Below, one piece after another: positions 50,265-62,374 of a stretch of 64,000 nt of DNA. This DNA comes from Paramecium octaurelia. Its lineage: Eukaryota; Ciliophora; Oligohymenophorea; Peniculida; Parameciidae. Numbering within the stretch: the first letter of the stretch is position 1; every line of letters starts with the position of its first letter. The position numbers and the translations under genes were made by a program. The stretch is taken from NCBI GenBank assembly GCA_905182995.1, contig CAJJDP010000004.1, positions 900,497 to 964,496 on the forward strand. Reading direction: 5' to 3'. The notes below the pieces were generated by a model. That model searched no databases. It was not told where the DNA came from and saw only the letters and a list, made by a program, of their open reading frames with translations.

Positions 50265-51394
50265 TAAACTATTAATTAATGACACTTCCCTTAGAATTAT
50301 TGAATTTGAGATTAACGATTATGGGAGGCCATTTGACTTTGATTATGAGGCTCTATTCTCTTAGTGGAGTACATTGAATAAAGTAGCTTCTGTATATATA
50401 AATCCATGACTCAAAAAATCAATAAATCTACATTTTAAGGAGTTAAAAGTATATTTAGTATGATGTAGTTCATAATGATGAATAATATTATGAATCGATA
50501 GAAAATATTGATGTAAGATTAAAAAATTGATTGGATTAGTGTTTTTCACTCATTATTGTAAATTATGATGATAGTTGTATGAATGCTCTATAGATGGCAG
50601 AATTAATCATATCTGCTCCCTGAGATGATGCATTTAATATATATAATTTTATGATAGTAAATTCATTTTCGTAGTATTTGCCATCAAAATGTTATAAGTT
50701 GAAACAATAAATGTTGATTTTTACAAGCCTGTTCCATATAAGAAATAATATTATTAAAGTGCCAAAAAGTTGTCAATGAATCCACATTGGCAGATTTTTA
50801 AACAAATTAAAGAAGGCATCAATAAACATTAACATGAACACTTGGATATCAAAAATAAGAATAAATCAAATTTTATTTATTTGGACCTTAATTCATTAAA
50901 TTCTAGGTAATTCACAATATTAATCAATATTCATCACTATTTTCATAAATGATTAAAATTAAACTGTATTTTAATTCTAACATGTTGTTCCGCCTGCATT
51001 ACGTATGATTTTATCAATTCATGTAAACTCCTATTCATCTTTATTATAGTTACTAAATTCTTTTGTATAAAACAATTCAGAATTAATTTGGCTGAGAAGG
51101 TTAAGTTTTGCCTTTTGCAAGGGCTCTATACATTAGTGGCTTATTAAGTGTATTGAATGCATATTTGTTAGGCTCTTTGCAAATTCAACCTAGTGAAACT
51201 CAGATGACTTTAATCGATATTATAAGAACTAACCATAATTTCTATTACTCTTCTTTGAAATCATAACAAACTATATCTAATAAAACCTATTTTTCAATCT
51301 TTGCATTTTTCTTTGTCTTTTATTTTATTTTATTTTTTTATACTATACTCTGGATAGAAAAAATTATAAAAAAGAATTTTAGTTTTTTTAATTA
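50265..51394 (+). pseudogene. Coding-like block in broken frames: decayed gene or unresolved gene
   Basis: Plus-strand segments read like protein in several frames. An acidic/aromatic segment lies at 50281-50400. YYESIENID is at 50470-50515, followed across a good 27-nt intron (50516-50542) by SLIIVNYDD. A basic segment at 50690-50910 follows, then PPALRMILSIHV (about 50985-51060) joined by a 22-nt intron to a hydrophobic segment and a membrane helix near 51300. I could not join these with normal introns: at about 50910 no GT donor exists for the needed shift, and a TGA remains near 50414. Either a pseudogene, base errors or an unusual structure explains this. Homology is unknown. Confidence 0.45.
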
Positions 51395-52316
51395 ATGGAT
51401 AATTTAGCTCAGCTCGAGAACTTAAACAGTTCTTCAACAAGTAATTAAATGGATAAGAATACACCAAATACTACTATGAGTACTGTATTTGGAAACGAAT
51501 TGGTTCGTACATATGCAAGTCCTAAAGTACAACCTTTAAGTGGAAGAACCTTTAAAATTGGAGTAATGATTCTATTTATTTTTAAAGATATGTGGCGGCC
51601 ACTCCTCAGGAAAAGCATTATTAACAGAAAAGCTTTAGACTGAACTCCAATCATTAGGGTTTTTGGTTAGCGTGGTTAAATAAGATAATTTTGATGTTGA
51701 CAGTGATGACTTCGATCATTAGTATATATCAAATATTATCTAAGTAAGCAAAATTCTGATAGTCTAAATAATGTTCCTTATGTTAATAATTAAGATTATT
51801 AAAAATTTTTAGTAAAATTTATGCTAATTTATAGTCAACTGCCATTAACACTCTATTGACTACGAAAGATAAGAATGTCATTATAATTGAAGGAACTTTG
51901 ATTTTGTATGATAGACAACTGAGAGATTTACTAGATCTAAAAATATTCTTACATCATGATTAAGATGTGAGATTATCGAGAAAAAGTATTTGATTTTATT
52001 AGTTTTAGTTTACAAGGAAGTCTGCGCCAAAGGCAAAGATGTGGAGAAAGTCATTCATAATTATTTAAATAGATTAAAACCACTTTTTGATTCTATTATC
52101 AAGCCCACAGAATAATATGCTGATATTATTATTCCAAAATTCGGAGGAGAATTCTCCTTAAAATCACAAGAATACTTAGGTACAACGTCAATGTAAGCTG
52201 GCTTTGATAATGTTAATCCAAATATCATGGATTTGCTTGTAAAGATCGCAAAGGCTTAAATTTTAGGAAATGATAAAGTTGAAAAAACTGAAAAAGCCTC
52301 AACACCCACAAAATGA
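51395..52316 (+). CDS. Uridine-kinase-like P-loop protein with altered Walker A
   Basis: The model is 275 aa with four introns (51563-51587, 51722-51744, 51812-51834, 51986-52008). The uridine/cytidine kinase outline is clear: a P-loop region at about residue 60, the QDNFDVDSDDFDH segment, VIIIEGTLILYD, the lid RLSRKIYKEVCAKGKDVEKVI, and KPTEQYADIIIP. The P-loop reads GGHSSGKALL, with Ala where the Mg-binding Ser or Thr normally sits. This could weaken or abolish kinase activity, or mark a specialised paralogue. A Ser/Thr-rich head of 45 residues and a short C-terminal tail flank the domain. Confidence 0.85.
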
Positions 52317-52421
52317 TTTACATATATATTATTTATAAATATCAATTTGGTTTTCTAATTCATTTTAAATCTTGTTGCAAAAAAGATAGAAGTGATTATT
52401 TCTTTTGATATTTAATAAAAA

Positions 52422-52892
52422 ATGATAAAAAATTATTATAAACAGACTAGACAATAATCGTATGTATCATCGCAAAAAAGAGGTTGTGATTTTCATTGTA
52501 ACTCTAAATACTAATCAAAATCTATTACTCCTAATAAATTGAGGGTTCAATCAAAATAATCTAATTAAAACCTTAAATCGAAATTCAGAATCCCTAAAGG
52601 AGAGCAAAAATATTTTCAGGAGTGCTTTCCAGAAGAATATACCATATTCTCCATAAATAATGAGATCTATTTTGAGAAGGATATTATTAAATGCAAGTAA
52701 AAGGATTCGCAACTTAATACAACTTTAGAAGGTTCATCAGATGAGGATCCAACTCAGCTTTAAGATTTCACTCTTTAGGCATCATTTAATCCTTTACATT
52801 ATACTCAACATTAACATAGCTCTAGGTTTGTTTATTCGAATAGAGAGAGAATATTCGAGGAGAGAAGAACTTCATTAAGTATTAGATAGTGA
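52422..52892 (+). CDS. Small hypothetical protein
   Basis: An intronless frame of 156 codons ends in TGA. The head is Lys/Gln/Ser-rich. The middle (QEYFQECFPEEYTIFSIN-like segment, residues 60-90) looks ordered, and the end is Arg-rich. Codon use and an acidic DEDP patch suggest a real gene. No family recognised. It lies 105 nt after the uridine-kinase-like gene. Confidence 0.6.
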
Positions 52893-53019
52893 AATATTTA
52901 GGTCCTATGTAAAGAAGTTTGTACTTTAGAAACAACAGTTAGTTGCAAAGTAGCAAAAGGAAAATATTTGATTGAATATTATTACATTACTAATACTGCA
53001 ATTAGAATTGATAAGATTA

Positions 53020-53517
53020 TCATAATTATTTACATAGTATTTCAAATTATTAATATAGTTATTGCAATTGTGCATTTTAGCCTTATTCGAGTAAATACTT
53101 CTGAAGAATAAACATTTATTTTAATTGTTCTGCAATAATTTTATATCTATTTTAATCTTCTTTAGACTGTGGTCTAGAATAATTGGATAATTTTCTTGGA
53201 AGCCTGAATCTACTTTAGGGAGGCTTGTGGATGATCGATTAATTGGTTTCTGTTTATACTCTCTAATTAACGTTAAGGGAGACAAATTGATTTTCCTTAT
53301 TATGTATTGTATCCATCAATTATTATGATTTTCCTCTTTTGTGAGATATAGGCAAATCGTTTTAATTTTGAAATTGCAATTATCTATTGGATTTTAAAAT
53401 TTTATTAAAGGGTGGCAATTTAGAATCGTGAGATGATTTAGGAATGTTTGTGAGAGGAAATTACTCTGATCCAAATGTGAATGCTTGGGCTTTTTCTTGT
53501 ATTCTATTTAAACTCAT
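53020..53517 (-). CDS. Small hypothetical protein, Gln/Asn-rich
   Basis: An intronless frame of 165 codons ends in TGA. It starts MSLNRIQEKAQAF and is Ser/Gln/Asn/Lys-rich. A short helical coiled-coil-like end carries QLKQMFILQKYLLEQ and LQQLYQQFEIL. It is probably disordered apart from that helix. It starts 33 nt downstream of the next minus-strand gene. Function unknown. Confidence 0.6.
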
Positions 53518-53550
53518 TTGATTATATTTATTTATATATATAAAATAATG

Positions 53551-53892
53551 TCATTTGGCTTTGCATTATTTAAATAATTTTTTAGCAATTCTTTTTCTAA
53601 TTTTTACGATTTGAGATTTTGATTCCGAATGACATTGCGATTAACTCTTCTTTTCAAACATCAAATTTAAAGGAGCAGTTCGTTTGTAAAGAACTTTAAA
53701 CTTACACGTTTGTTAACGATTGGACTTGATTTCTGTATCACTAAAGGAGACTGGCTACAATGCTCTCATATTACTAGGCTTGAATTAATTATTTTGAATT
53801 TCAAATTCATCTTCCAAAAATTTTGTTTTGTGTAGACGTTATTAGAGAGATTCAACTTCTAATCTATCTTAATAGTAGTTATCCTAATCCAT
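53551..53892 (-). CDS. Small hypothetical protein
   Basis: An intronless frame of 113 codons ends in TGA. The N terminus is acidic and helical (DRLEVESLQQRLHKTKFLEDEFEI); the C terminus is very basic (KIRKRIAKKLFKQCKAK). It sits 42 nt after the START-like gene and 33 nt before the next, so the three form a close same-strand run. No family recognised. Confidence 0.58.
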
Positions 53893-53934
53893 AATAATTT
53901 ATCAAATTAATAAAAAAAATATTAAAAATTTACA

Positions 53935-54906
53935 TCATAAATTAAAATGATCACGATATCTTTTTACCATTTTCTTTATTTCATTTTTACTTGCTTGCTT
54001 AGTCATCACAGGTTTTAATTTTAATTTCATGTTGCATTCAGAATAAGTTGTAATCATTATTTTATTATCCTCAATTTATTTTATTAGATTTCCACTCAAC
54101 AATAAGACTGCCCTAGTACATTGTTTGGCAGGTAGTTCTCTAAATATTTAATATATCTATTTATTTACTAAGGCTGGAAATTATCCACTTAAATCGATTT
54201 CGAAATTTCAACACAGTCATCTCCCTTTCTGTCTGAGTATTTAATGTACAAAAAGTCACGAGGATCCATGAACATAATTTTTTTGTATCTTAAATAATTG
54301 ATCTATAAATTCATGTCTTCCAAATGTTTCTCAAATGCATCAATACTATTATCCATTGACTTTTGTAATTGTAGATCCTTCATGAATTCTAAGTAGGAAT
54401 CTATAGTTGTGTTTAATGTATATGTGTATTTCATAATGCCAATCTAATATTTTTCAGGAGTCTCAACATATTTAATCCAAAAATTAAAGTCCTACTCCTC
54501 TTCCAACAATTCAAAACCTTCCATCTTATCAATCACACTATTTAAAGTTGCAATTGCCCTTTCTCCTATTTCCTTCATTTATTCAGTTTATTAAAATGAG
54601 ATATGAGGAATTTCATCTATAAATTATCGAATCGACTCCTCATCGATTATCTATTCGCAATCCTAAAAATTTGCTTTATTTTCAAAGTCTTCGATTTTAT
54701 TTTCATGATTCTAAATGAAAGAGTCTTCATGAGCTCCTATATAAATCTAACCGATATTTACTTAATTCAGCATTCATATTGCTTTCGATGTCTCTATTCA
54801 CGCTTTCCATCTAATAACCCTTTTCTGCATTTTCTACTCTTGAGTACTTGAAGATATTTAAACAACTAATCAGTAATTGTCTAATGCATGAAAATATTCT
54901 AAACAT
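53935..54906 (-). CDS. START-domain-like protein
   Basis: The model is 305 aa with introns at 54737-54761 and 54140-54168 (25 and 29 nt), leaving exactly 306 codons. After an acidic helical leader, residues about 115-295 resemble a START/Bet v1-like lipid-binding domain: WIKYVETPEKYQIGIMKYTYTL, a MDPRDFLYIKYSD strand pair (like the DRDF/V motif), a second strand and a long C-terminal helix. The second intron is needed to reach LPAKQCTRAVLLSG. START domains carry lipids or sterols between membranes. The family call is tentative; the gene is solid. Confidence 0.68.
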
Positions 54907-54916
54907 AGTAAAATTA

Positions 54917-55600
54917 ATGAATTACATTGTCATACAAGTATTTTTGAAACATGAACATCACATAATAATTTCAGAGATCACCAATTAAATGAACAGAATC
55001 TTGTTGGATAATTTCTTCAATACTTTTTATTAGGAAAAGCAACTAGTTGAATTATTTTAAACCATTCTGATATTCTCAAAATAAAATCCATTTTCTTTCT
55101 TATTTCTTAGTTCTCTTATTCGACACCTGTCAATTTATACATATAATAAGAAGTTTAAAGCTTAGGTAGAATTACTTTTGATACCATTTTTTTCTACTGA
55201 GAAGTAGTTAAAGAAAAGGAAAGATTGAAAGCGATAAAACCACTTTAATTAATAAGCAGAAGAGAATTCCCAAAAAACAATGTAGTTTATCATGACTAAT
55301 ACTTATTTCCTAAGCTTAAAATTAATGCAGTAAAATCAATTTTCAATTTTAATGGTTTTTTTAGTCAACCTTATAGTTTTAATTAATTAATACTTAATTT
55401 GGAATAAATAATGAATCAACAGAAATTAAAAAGCATTTTCGAATCACAAAGCTTCATAAGAAATAGAATATTTCCTATTAGAAAATCAACATTATTACAT
55501 ATCTCTGTGTATCTTAATAAACATTAAACTTCATATATAAACAATGTGAACAAAAATGTTAATACAACTATGTAATTTTATCATAAGTTTTATATTAAAA
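54917..55600. other. Unresolved region with frames open on both strands
   Basis: Plus-strand frames (from ATG 54917, then a second frame from about 55220 to a TGA near 55618) and minus-strand frames (from ATG 55187 to a stop at 54958 or 54971) are both open, and each looks partly coding. None can be joined by a single normal intron with confidence. The plus ATG would lie only 10 nt from the divergent START-like ATG, which argues against it. I do not call a gene here. Confidence 0.35.
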
Positions 55601-57647
55601 TCATTTAAAATTAGGAGTGATTTTTTTAATTAGTTATACAATTCCTTTTATTTGTTAAGTTTTCGGGCTAATTTAATTTAATATTGATTCTAAATTATTC
55701 TTAATGGTTTCAGCAAGTCTTAATTCAATTTTGTTGATTAAATCATACTCTATTTTAAATCCTGATTAAATAAGAACTTTAGCAAATTTGTCCTTATTAA
55801 ATGAAATAGGTTTTTCTTTTTAATACTTTGCAATCTCTTTATTTATATTACTCTCAATCTAAATTAAAAGATTTTGATACTTTTAAAAGCAAGAATTCAA
55901 TGCTCTCCAATAAAGCCAGAAGAGATTCAATACTATTATTAATATGGGGCTTTTCCTTTTGAAACCAATTTGTTAAGGTTTATCGATCTACTTCTAACTT
56001 CTATTTGCTGACCTTTGAGCATAAAAATTCAAAATATTCTTTTGGTGATTTTGGCATATACTAAATCCATAATTAGGAGCACTCAAATATTTGGACTAAT
56101 AATTATATTATCAAATTAAAATGTTTTATCTTATCATAATTCCAAATTAGAGTTTAATTGTTTGATTGATTGTTTAATGACAAAAATTCGTTCTCTCCGA
56201 TTTAGATCTATATTTCTAAATCAAGTTTAGTTTATTTTGGATTATCTAAATTGATATCCTCCAAACCATGAAAAACAATATGAACTTGCGGTTTAAATTG
56301 AATGCTTTCTTTTTATTAAATTTGATTATGACTGACTGATTTGTATTCTTCTATTTTTAATTCAATTTATTCATAAAAATACTTTAAAATTGATTCCTCC
56401 AAAATAATTTTCATAACTTTGAATCCCCTTTAAATATTATTAAAACTAAAGGCTATCCTTTGTATTCCTTCATTTTTAAATGAATGCTGTGTGACACTAA
56501 ATAATTCATTAAAATTGACAAGGCTAAAGTTTAATCTATAAATACTTTTGTGTAACATCAATCAGAATAGACTAAAATTTCCAAATCTAAGTGTGAAATG
56601 AGGACTATTTTGAACTAATATTTAAGATATTTGGAAGTAATTGGGTTTGATATTAGTAATTTTTTTCAGTAAATTCTATATATTACTTGTGCCTGAGAGT
56701 ATTTATTAATAATTGAAATGATGAATACAACTAAATATATTGTATACCAGGTAAATGAAACATACTTATTTAGGATATTATAATGTTAGGATTATTGCTT
56801 GGTAAATTTTGATCAATGTAAAAATTTAACTATTTATGAATCTTGTTATAGATTTTAGTATCCTCTTCACTTTAGATTTGTTTTGATAATAGTTTTGCAC
56901 AACATATTAAAATTTTATACCATGTAGCATCATTCTTATTTTAATTGACATTCTACTCATTTGTAAGATTTTCATAAGACTCAATTAACTTATCTACATT
57001 GATTGTTTTATCAATTTAACATTCTTGTTATTTCAAGTATTAATACATCGAAATGGATTCCTATAATTACTTGTTGTGTTTGCAAATAAGGATTGCGAGT
57101 TGTTAAATTTCATTAAACATTAGATAATTGTAAAGAATAGAAAACTTTTCTAAAATCTCCTCTTAAACTTAGATTTTCAATTAATCAGCTGATTAATTTT
57201 TCATTATTTACAATATTTCATATAACTCAATTAGCCTACTGTTGTCATGAAAATTCCCAAAAATATTTTAGGTTGCCATTTAAATTAATTACAAAATATT
57301 TTTTATAACACTTAAAGTTAACCCAAGTCTTCTTTATAAGCATTTGAATTTGCTTTAAAAATACCTAGCACTATTGAAATAATGTAGGATACGGATGCAC
57401 TCATTTAAATAATGAACTTCCATTTTTGATTGCATTTAGAAATGAGTCCTTATATAATTTATAATTTATCTGAGTTTTAAGAATTCACATATTTTTAGGT
57501 ATCTTGAGGCTTAGATAATTTTTTGATGTTAAATCTTTAAAGCAAATACTTCTTAGTCAATGTCTAAATGGTTTCATATATCTTTTTCAGAGAGAGAGCA
57601 AGTTTTATCTTTTTCAGCGTAACAATTTCGAGTTCAAATATTAACAT
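55601..57647 (-). CDS. Helical hypothetical protein with one apparent frame break
   Basis: From ATG 57279 to TGA 55601 the model is clean: 544 aa with introns at 56524-56545 and 55859-55880, 22 nt each. It is helix-rich, with a VHIVFHGLEDINLDNP stretch and a compact C-terminal region. Upstream, a frame from ATG 57647 through a good 28-nt intron (57365-57392) also reads as protein and would run into it. The two differ by one base near an A6 run at about 57298-57303. Either a base error or mutation breaks one longer gene, or the gene starts at 57279. A duplicated 30-mer lies just upstream of 57647. No family recognised. Confidence 0.62.
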
Positions 57648-57648
57648 T

Positions 57649-57708
57649 ACTTATATGTTATCTCCAATATTACGATGTACTTATATGTTATCTCCAATGT
57701 TACGATGT
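57649..57708. repeat. 30-bp tandem direct repeat, two copies
   Basis: Bases 57649-57678 and 57679-57708 are the same 30-mer with one difference (A at 57669, G at 57699). The repeat starts 2 nt upstream of the minus-strand ATG at 57647, so it would lie in the 5' leader or promoter of that gene. Confidence 0.92.
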
Positions 57709-58089
57709 AATAATAAATTTTAAGTTACCTATTCTAAGCTGCATCATACTATTATTTGAATAAAACATATTAGACCAATTTAATTGAATAACATAGAAAG
57801 TGGATTAAAATACATTTTTATTAATTATAAATGTGTAAAAAAATTTGATTACTTAGAAGATGTTCAAAAAAAAAAATATTTATAATTTAGTTGTGTGAAA
57901 ATTTGATTTTCAATAAAGTGAAATTAAAAGGAGATTAAAATTAAAGAGTTTAAAAATAGATTGAAGATTTGTTCTAACCTCCGTCAGCACGAAATAATGT
58001 ATCAGTATAATTTTTCCAGTTTAATAAAACTAAGTTGAATTAATTATTATATAAATTATATCTATCCTCTTAAGAAAAAATTAAATTAA
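57709..58089. other. A+T-rich spacer
   Basis: About 380 nt of very A+T-rich sequence between two minus-strand genes, with homopolymer runs. No frame, RNA gene or further repeat seen. Confidence 0.5.
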
Positions 58090-61000
58090 TCATGATTTTT
58101 ATTGATATAAATCAAATTTTTTATTAGAATTTGTAGTAGAATTTAACTCAACTTAAATTAATTATCCTTTTAAAAAAAATTAATCATTTGATTTTTGAGT
58201 GTATTTTGTTTTAGGTGTATTACCCTTAATATTCTCAACCAAAATTTCAGCATTATGCAAAATACAATCATTCTCAAAAGGATTATTAAACTTTTTTTAC
58301 ATTGTTGACAAATACTTAGTATTTCTACTAATTGAAGGTGAGTTAGGTCTTTAAACTAATTAAGTTTTATTTAAGGTATTTTTAGTTTATTGAGCATTTT
58401 TAAAAAAGTGCTTGGTAGTATGTTGTTTAATTTCAAAATCAGATAAACGATAACTTTTTCCCCTTTACGATCTGTTTTTTTCAGTTGAGTTGAACTAATC
58501 TCGATTTGTAACAGTGGGCAAGAAATCTTATCTGCTATCAAAAACAATTGATTTTTCATCCTCCAGCGTTGAATCAAATAAAATTCTTTTTTTTGGAAAA
58601 TTATTTGGTTTATGATTTGAAAATAAATTATACTACTTTTTGTAATTCTCTACTTCTATTTATAGATATTTCACTATTTCATTAGCATATTCTATTTTTG
58701 CAAAGTTACTTTATATTTATTCCTTTAAATCCTCATTTTCTTTTTCAAGTTATTTGATAATATCCAAATCATCCTGTCTACTGGGCCGATTATTAAATTA
58801 ATTTTGTAAATCATTAATTTATTCTTTAAGTTATTCTGTAAATATTTTAGATTATTCCTCAAATTTTAATAGTTGTTAAGTCAATTCAAATATTCTTTAA
58901 TTTCTTTCTTACAATTAAGCATTTAAATCCTTTCTTTAATTTTTTAAATTTTATATTTCAACTTCTTATGCATGAATTAGTTACTCTTGCTTTTAAATCT
59001 TTTAGTCTTAAATTTTTTAAAAAGTATCAAACTCTTGTTTCATTGTATTTATTTCATTTTTAAATACATTAGACTAGGTTTCCAATTTATTTTCATAATC
59101 TACCATTTAATCTTAGAGTTAATTTTTACTTAATTCCTTTAATCGTTATAATTCTCTAGATTTCAACTCAAAATCTTCACTATATTTGTCGTTCAAAAAC
59201 AAGGATTCTTTTAATTAGAGCTAGATTGATATTATTATATACTTCTAAATCACTAATTATTTTATTTAATGATAGTATCTTAGATTATTGTACCTCAATT
59301 TATTTAGTAAGATTAGAATCAATATTTTTAGTTTACTACAATGAATTTATTTATTATTTCTGTTCTTTGCTTTCATTTGTACTTAACCTTTTCTTTTATG
59401 CAGTTTAAGTTGATTTATTTTCTATTGAGTAATCCGTCTGAGTATGAATATCGCATGTATCTAGATAACCTAAATATCCTTATTTTATTTCCTCAACTAT
59501 TTCATCAAGATTATCATGAGGTAGAAATTTTGACATATACTTCTTCCTATCTGTTTAAGTTTGAGCATCAGCCCGAAAATCTTCAATTACTTGTGTTTAA
59601 TCCTCCTATTTAACATTATATAAACTCGGAGTTAAGGTCATTCTAATTGAGTTCTTCCATTAAAAAGATAAATTTTGTTCTGATTCATGCAGGTCAAATT
59701 GCTTCAGACTTTTAATTTCATCCATCTAACTATTTAACCTATCTTGCTATGGTTTATCTTCCTAACCTTTATTTGGCTTTGAATCTGATTCAACATCAAT
59801 TGATTCGGACTAATAAGCCAACAAAAATAAAGGTCTATTTTGATCATTTTCTGTTATTTTATTGAGATTTGTATATTCTTTATAAAAGTCAATTGAAATG
59901 TGTTTTTGAATAGATTTAATTATCTTTGGGTTTGTTTAAGCTAAGTAAACTATCTCATTTATCAGTTTTCTATATTTAATTTCAAATTCCTGTTGCCCAA
60001 CTATTTGATCTTATAATTAAGAAATTTTTTGTTAAAAAATTTCATTTTAAAATATTAGTTACGCTTATTCTTCCTATAGCTATAACTTATTGTCTTGCAA
60101 TTTAATGACCTAATCGTTAAGTTTTTTCCTTTCTGCCTAGTTTTCTTAATTTTCCTATTTTATCAATTTAATCATTTCCAAAATTTAGGATTTCGCAGAT
60201 GACTATTTCATAATTCCAATTTTTATTGTGCCTATGTTACTTAATTCTACTAATATTTAATTTTAGATTTCTTTTTACAATTCGATATCTTTAATTTTTT
60301 GTTAAAGTACTTATTAAGTCATTTACATCTCATCTTTCAATGAGGCAATTGATAATTTTAAATCAGAAATAATTGATTCTTGTTATTTTGAATTATCTTA
60401 AAGTTAATAATTTAATTAGGATTGAACTTGGGCTTCTGCTCGTTAATTTTTAATTATTTCTTGCAATTCTGTCTATTAATTAAGGATAGTTTCATAACCT
60501 TGTTGCAATTCTTGGTTAAATTTCTCATAAGATGAAATCTTCTTCTCCAATTCTGCTCGCATTTAATCTAAGTAAAATTCATTGTTACCTTTTTCATTTA
60601 TATCCTTAGCCTAATTCTTTAATTTCGTTTAGTATTCCTCGAAATTTGACTATTAAACTTTATGTAATCGAATTGTATATGCCTTTTCCAAGTCAGACAA
60701 TTATGATTTTCCTCTTGCTATAATCATTTATAATTCGTTTTTTTCAACATCATGTTACTTCTTTAGTTTTTAAATTTCATTTTAGAAACTTTTAATTTAC
60801 TATTCTTATGTTGTTTTCTCTTAAGCTAGAAGATTCATTGAATTTCTATATATTTAGCAATTTGAAGTGGCTAATGTTAAATTTTCCTAAAGTTCCTTTA
60901 GGGCTTTAGAATATTATTCTGTTAAGTTAGTTTCAATATTTTATTATTGCTGTTAATATTTATCTTTCTATTCAAGCAATAGTTATTTTAATTCAGCACA

Positions 61001-61273
61001 TTAAATCTTCAGTTGTTTAATTTCATGCTGGAGAGCATTCATGTTCAATTAATAGTATTCAGCATCCTCCTTGACAAATTATAAAGCTTGTGTAATATCA
61101 CACAATTCCATATTAAGATATCTATTGGGAACATCTCTAAGGTATGATTTCAATTCCTTTACTCTATTATTTAAAAAATGATGGAATGCCAAGATATCTT
61201 CTTTTAACAGATGATTTTCTTTAGTTAAGTTGATTACTTACCTTTATAAAAATTCAATTTAACTTTCTGACAT
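58090..61273 (-). CDS. Long coiled-coil protein, 1053 aa
   Basis: The model is 1053 aa with a single 22-nt intron (59221-59242). Apart from that, the frame is open for 3.1 kb. It starts MSESQIEFLQRQ and then a helical block (ENHLLKEDILAFHHFLNN) that may be a short folded head. Residues about 100-430 and 640-850 are coiled coil. A Ser/Asp/Thr-rich spacer lies between them, and a basic, disordered tail ends the protein. The last 35 codons before TGA look like A+T-rich spacer, so the true end may be slightly earlier through an unseen intron. The likely role is a cytoskeletal or basal-body structural protein, by composition only. Confidence 0.78.
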
Positions 61274-61992
61274 TAAATTAATGGAATATAATAAAATAAA
61301 GTAACATATAACGAAAAGACTTCTTGATTGTTTCTCATATAAAGTGTAAAAAGAAAAATGTTAGACAAAAATATTTGCCAACTTTGAAAAGAAAAGACTT
61401 GGTGATTCATAAATTTATGAGCTTTTAATTATAAATAATTGAAAATTACTTTGTATTCAAAATAAACCCTTAAGTTTATTCATAGGTTTCTGATTACAAC
61501 CATGCAACACTTAGTTAATTAAAGGTTACCAAGAAGCATTCTAAAAATGATCAGATGGGCAAGCTTAGCCTAATTTAATAGATTTATAGTTTCTGTGTAC
61601 GAAGAGGGAATATTATTTTCATTGAAAAACTGATGTTAAATATTGAACAAAAATTAATAGTTATAAAGTATGAAATCATTAGATCATTATTAAAAACATA
61701 TGAATACTAAAATTCGAAAAAAGGAATATTATATGTAAAATTATCAAAAATAATTAAATGAAAGAATTAATAATGTTGAGTTCACTTATGAATTGTTTCT
61801 CAATATTAGTTTATTCATGATTAATCGATTTGTTATTGTTTATTGATAATGCCTTCTTTTTGTTTTTAATAACAATAATATTGAGTATTTTTACAAACTT
61901 TTGAAATGGGAATTAGAATTATTCACTTTCAACTATTCCCAACTTTTTATAGTTATTTAACTATAAAATGAAATGCTTGACATCTATTTGAA
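61274..61992. other. A+T-rich region with weak plus-strand frames
   Basis: Two TGA-stopped plus-strand frames, about 61502-61630 and 61670-61850, have protein-like composition (the first with LPRSILKMIRWASLAQF). They do not join with a normal intron. They may be remnants of a gene or chance. I call nothing here. Confidence 0.35.
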
Positions 61993-62374
61993 ATGGATGA
62001 CTTGCAAGAAGTAGGGAGTAAAGGACATTCAAATTTTATATTTATTAATGAGGTGAAGATGTGTAAATAACTATTACCAGAAATAAACACCAAGTAATTT
62101 ATTATAAAAAAGATCCTCGCTATGGTAAGTTGAAAGCTCATAGTCGAATTTTCAAAGATAATAAATTTTGCAAAAGTAATAGTAACACATTGCAGATTTT
62201 AAGCACAAATATAACATTTGTTACCAACAAAGCTTAATAGGGCAAAATTAAACTATTGGCGCTCAAATCTCATTTAGGTATAAAAACTGCGATGCATGCA
62301 CAACTTGTCTAAAACATAAGACTCTTTTCACATTTTCTTATGGTAGCATTAAACTTTTTATCTTCTTAACATGA
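61993..62374 (+). CDS. Small Cys-containing hypothetical protein
   Basis: The model is 120 aa with one 19-nt intron (62125-62143), shorter than most here. The C-terminal part holds NCDACTTCLKHK, a C-x2-C-x2-C cluster that could bind metal, then a hydrophobic end. Coding length is an exact multiple of three with TGA at the end. Surroundings are sparse and both the intron and the gene are uncertain. Confidence 0.4.

Noticed and set aside
51449..51654. Open frames on both strands at the start of the uridine-kinase-like gene
   Set aside because: The plus-strand one is part of exon 1 read past its intron and the minus-strand one is its mirror; neither is a separate gene.
59226..59613. Hydrophobic plus-strand ORFs suggesting membrane proteins
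   Set aside because: They are antisense to the coiled-coil gene at 58090-61273; Lys/Glu-rich coding DNA read backwards looks Phe/Leu/Ser-rich.
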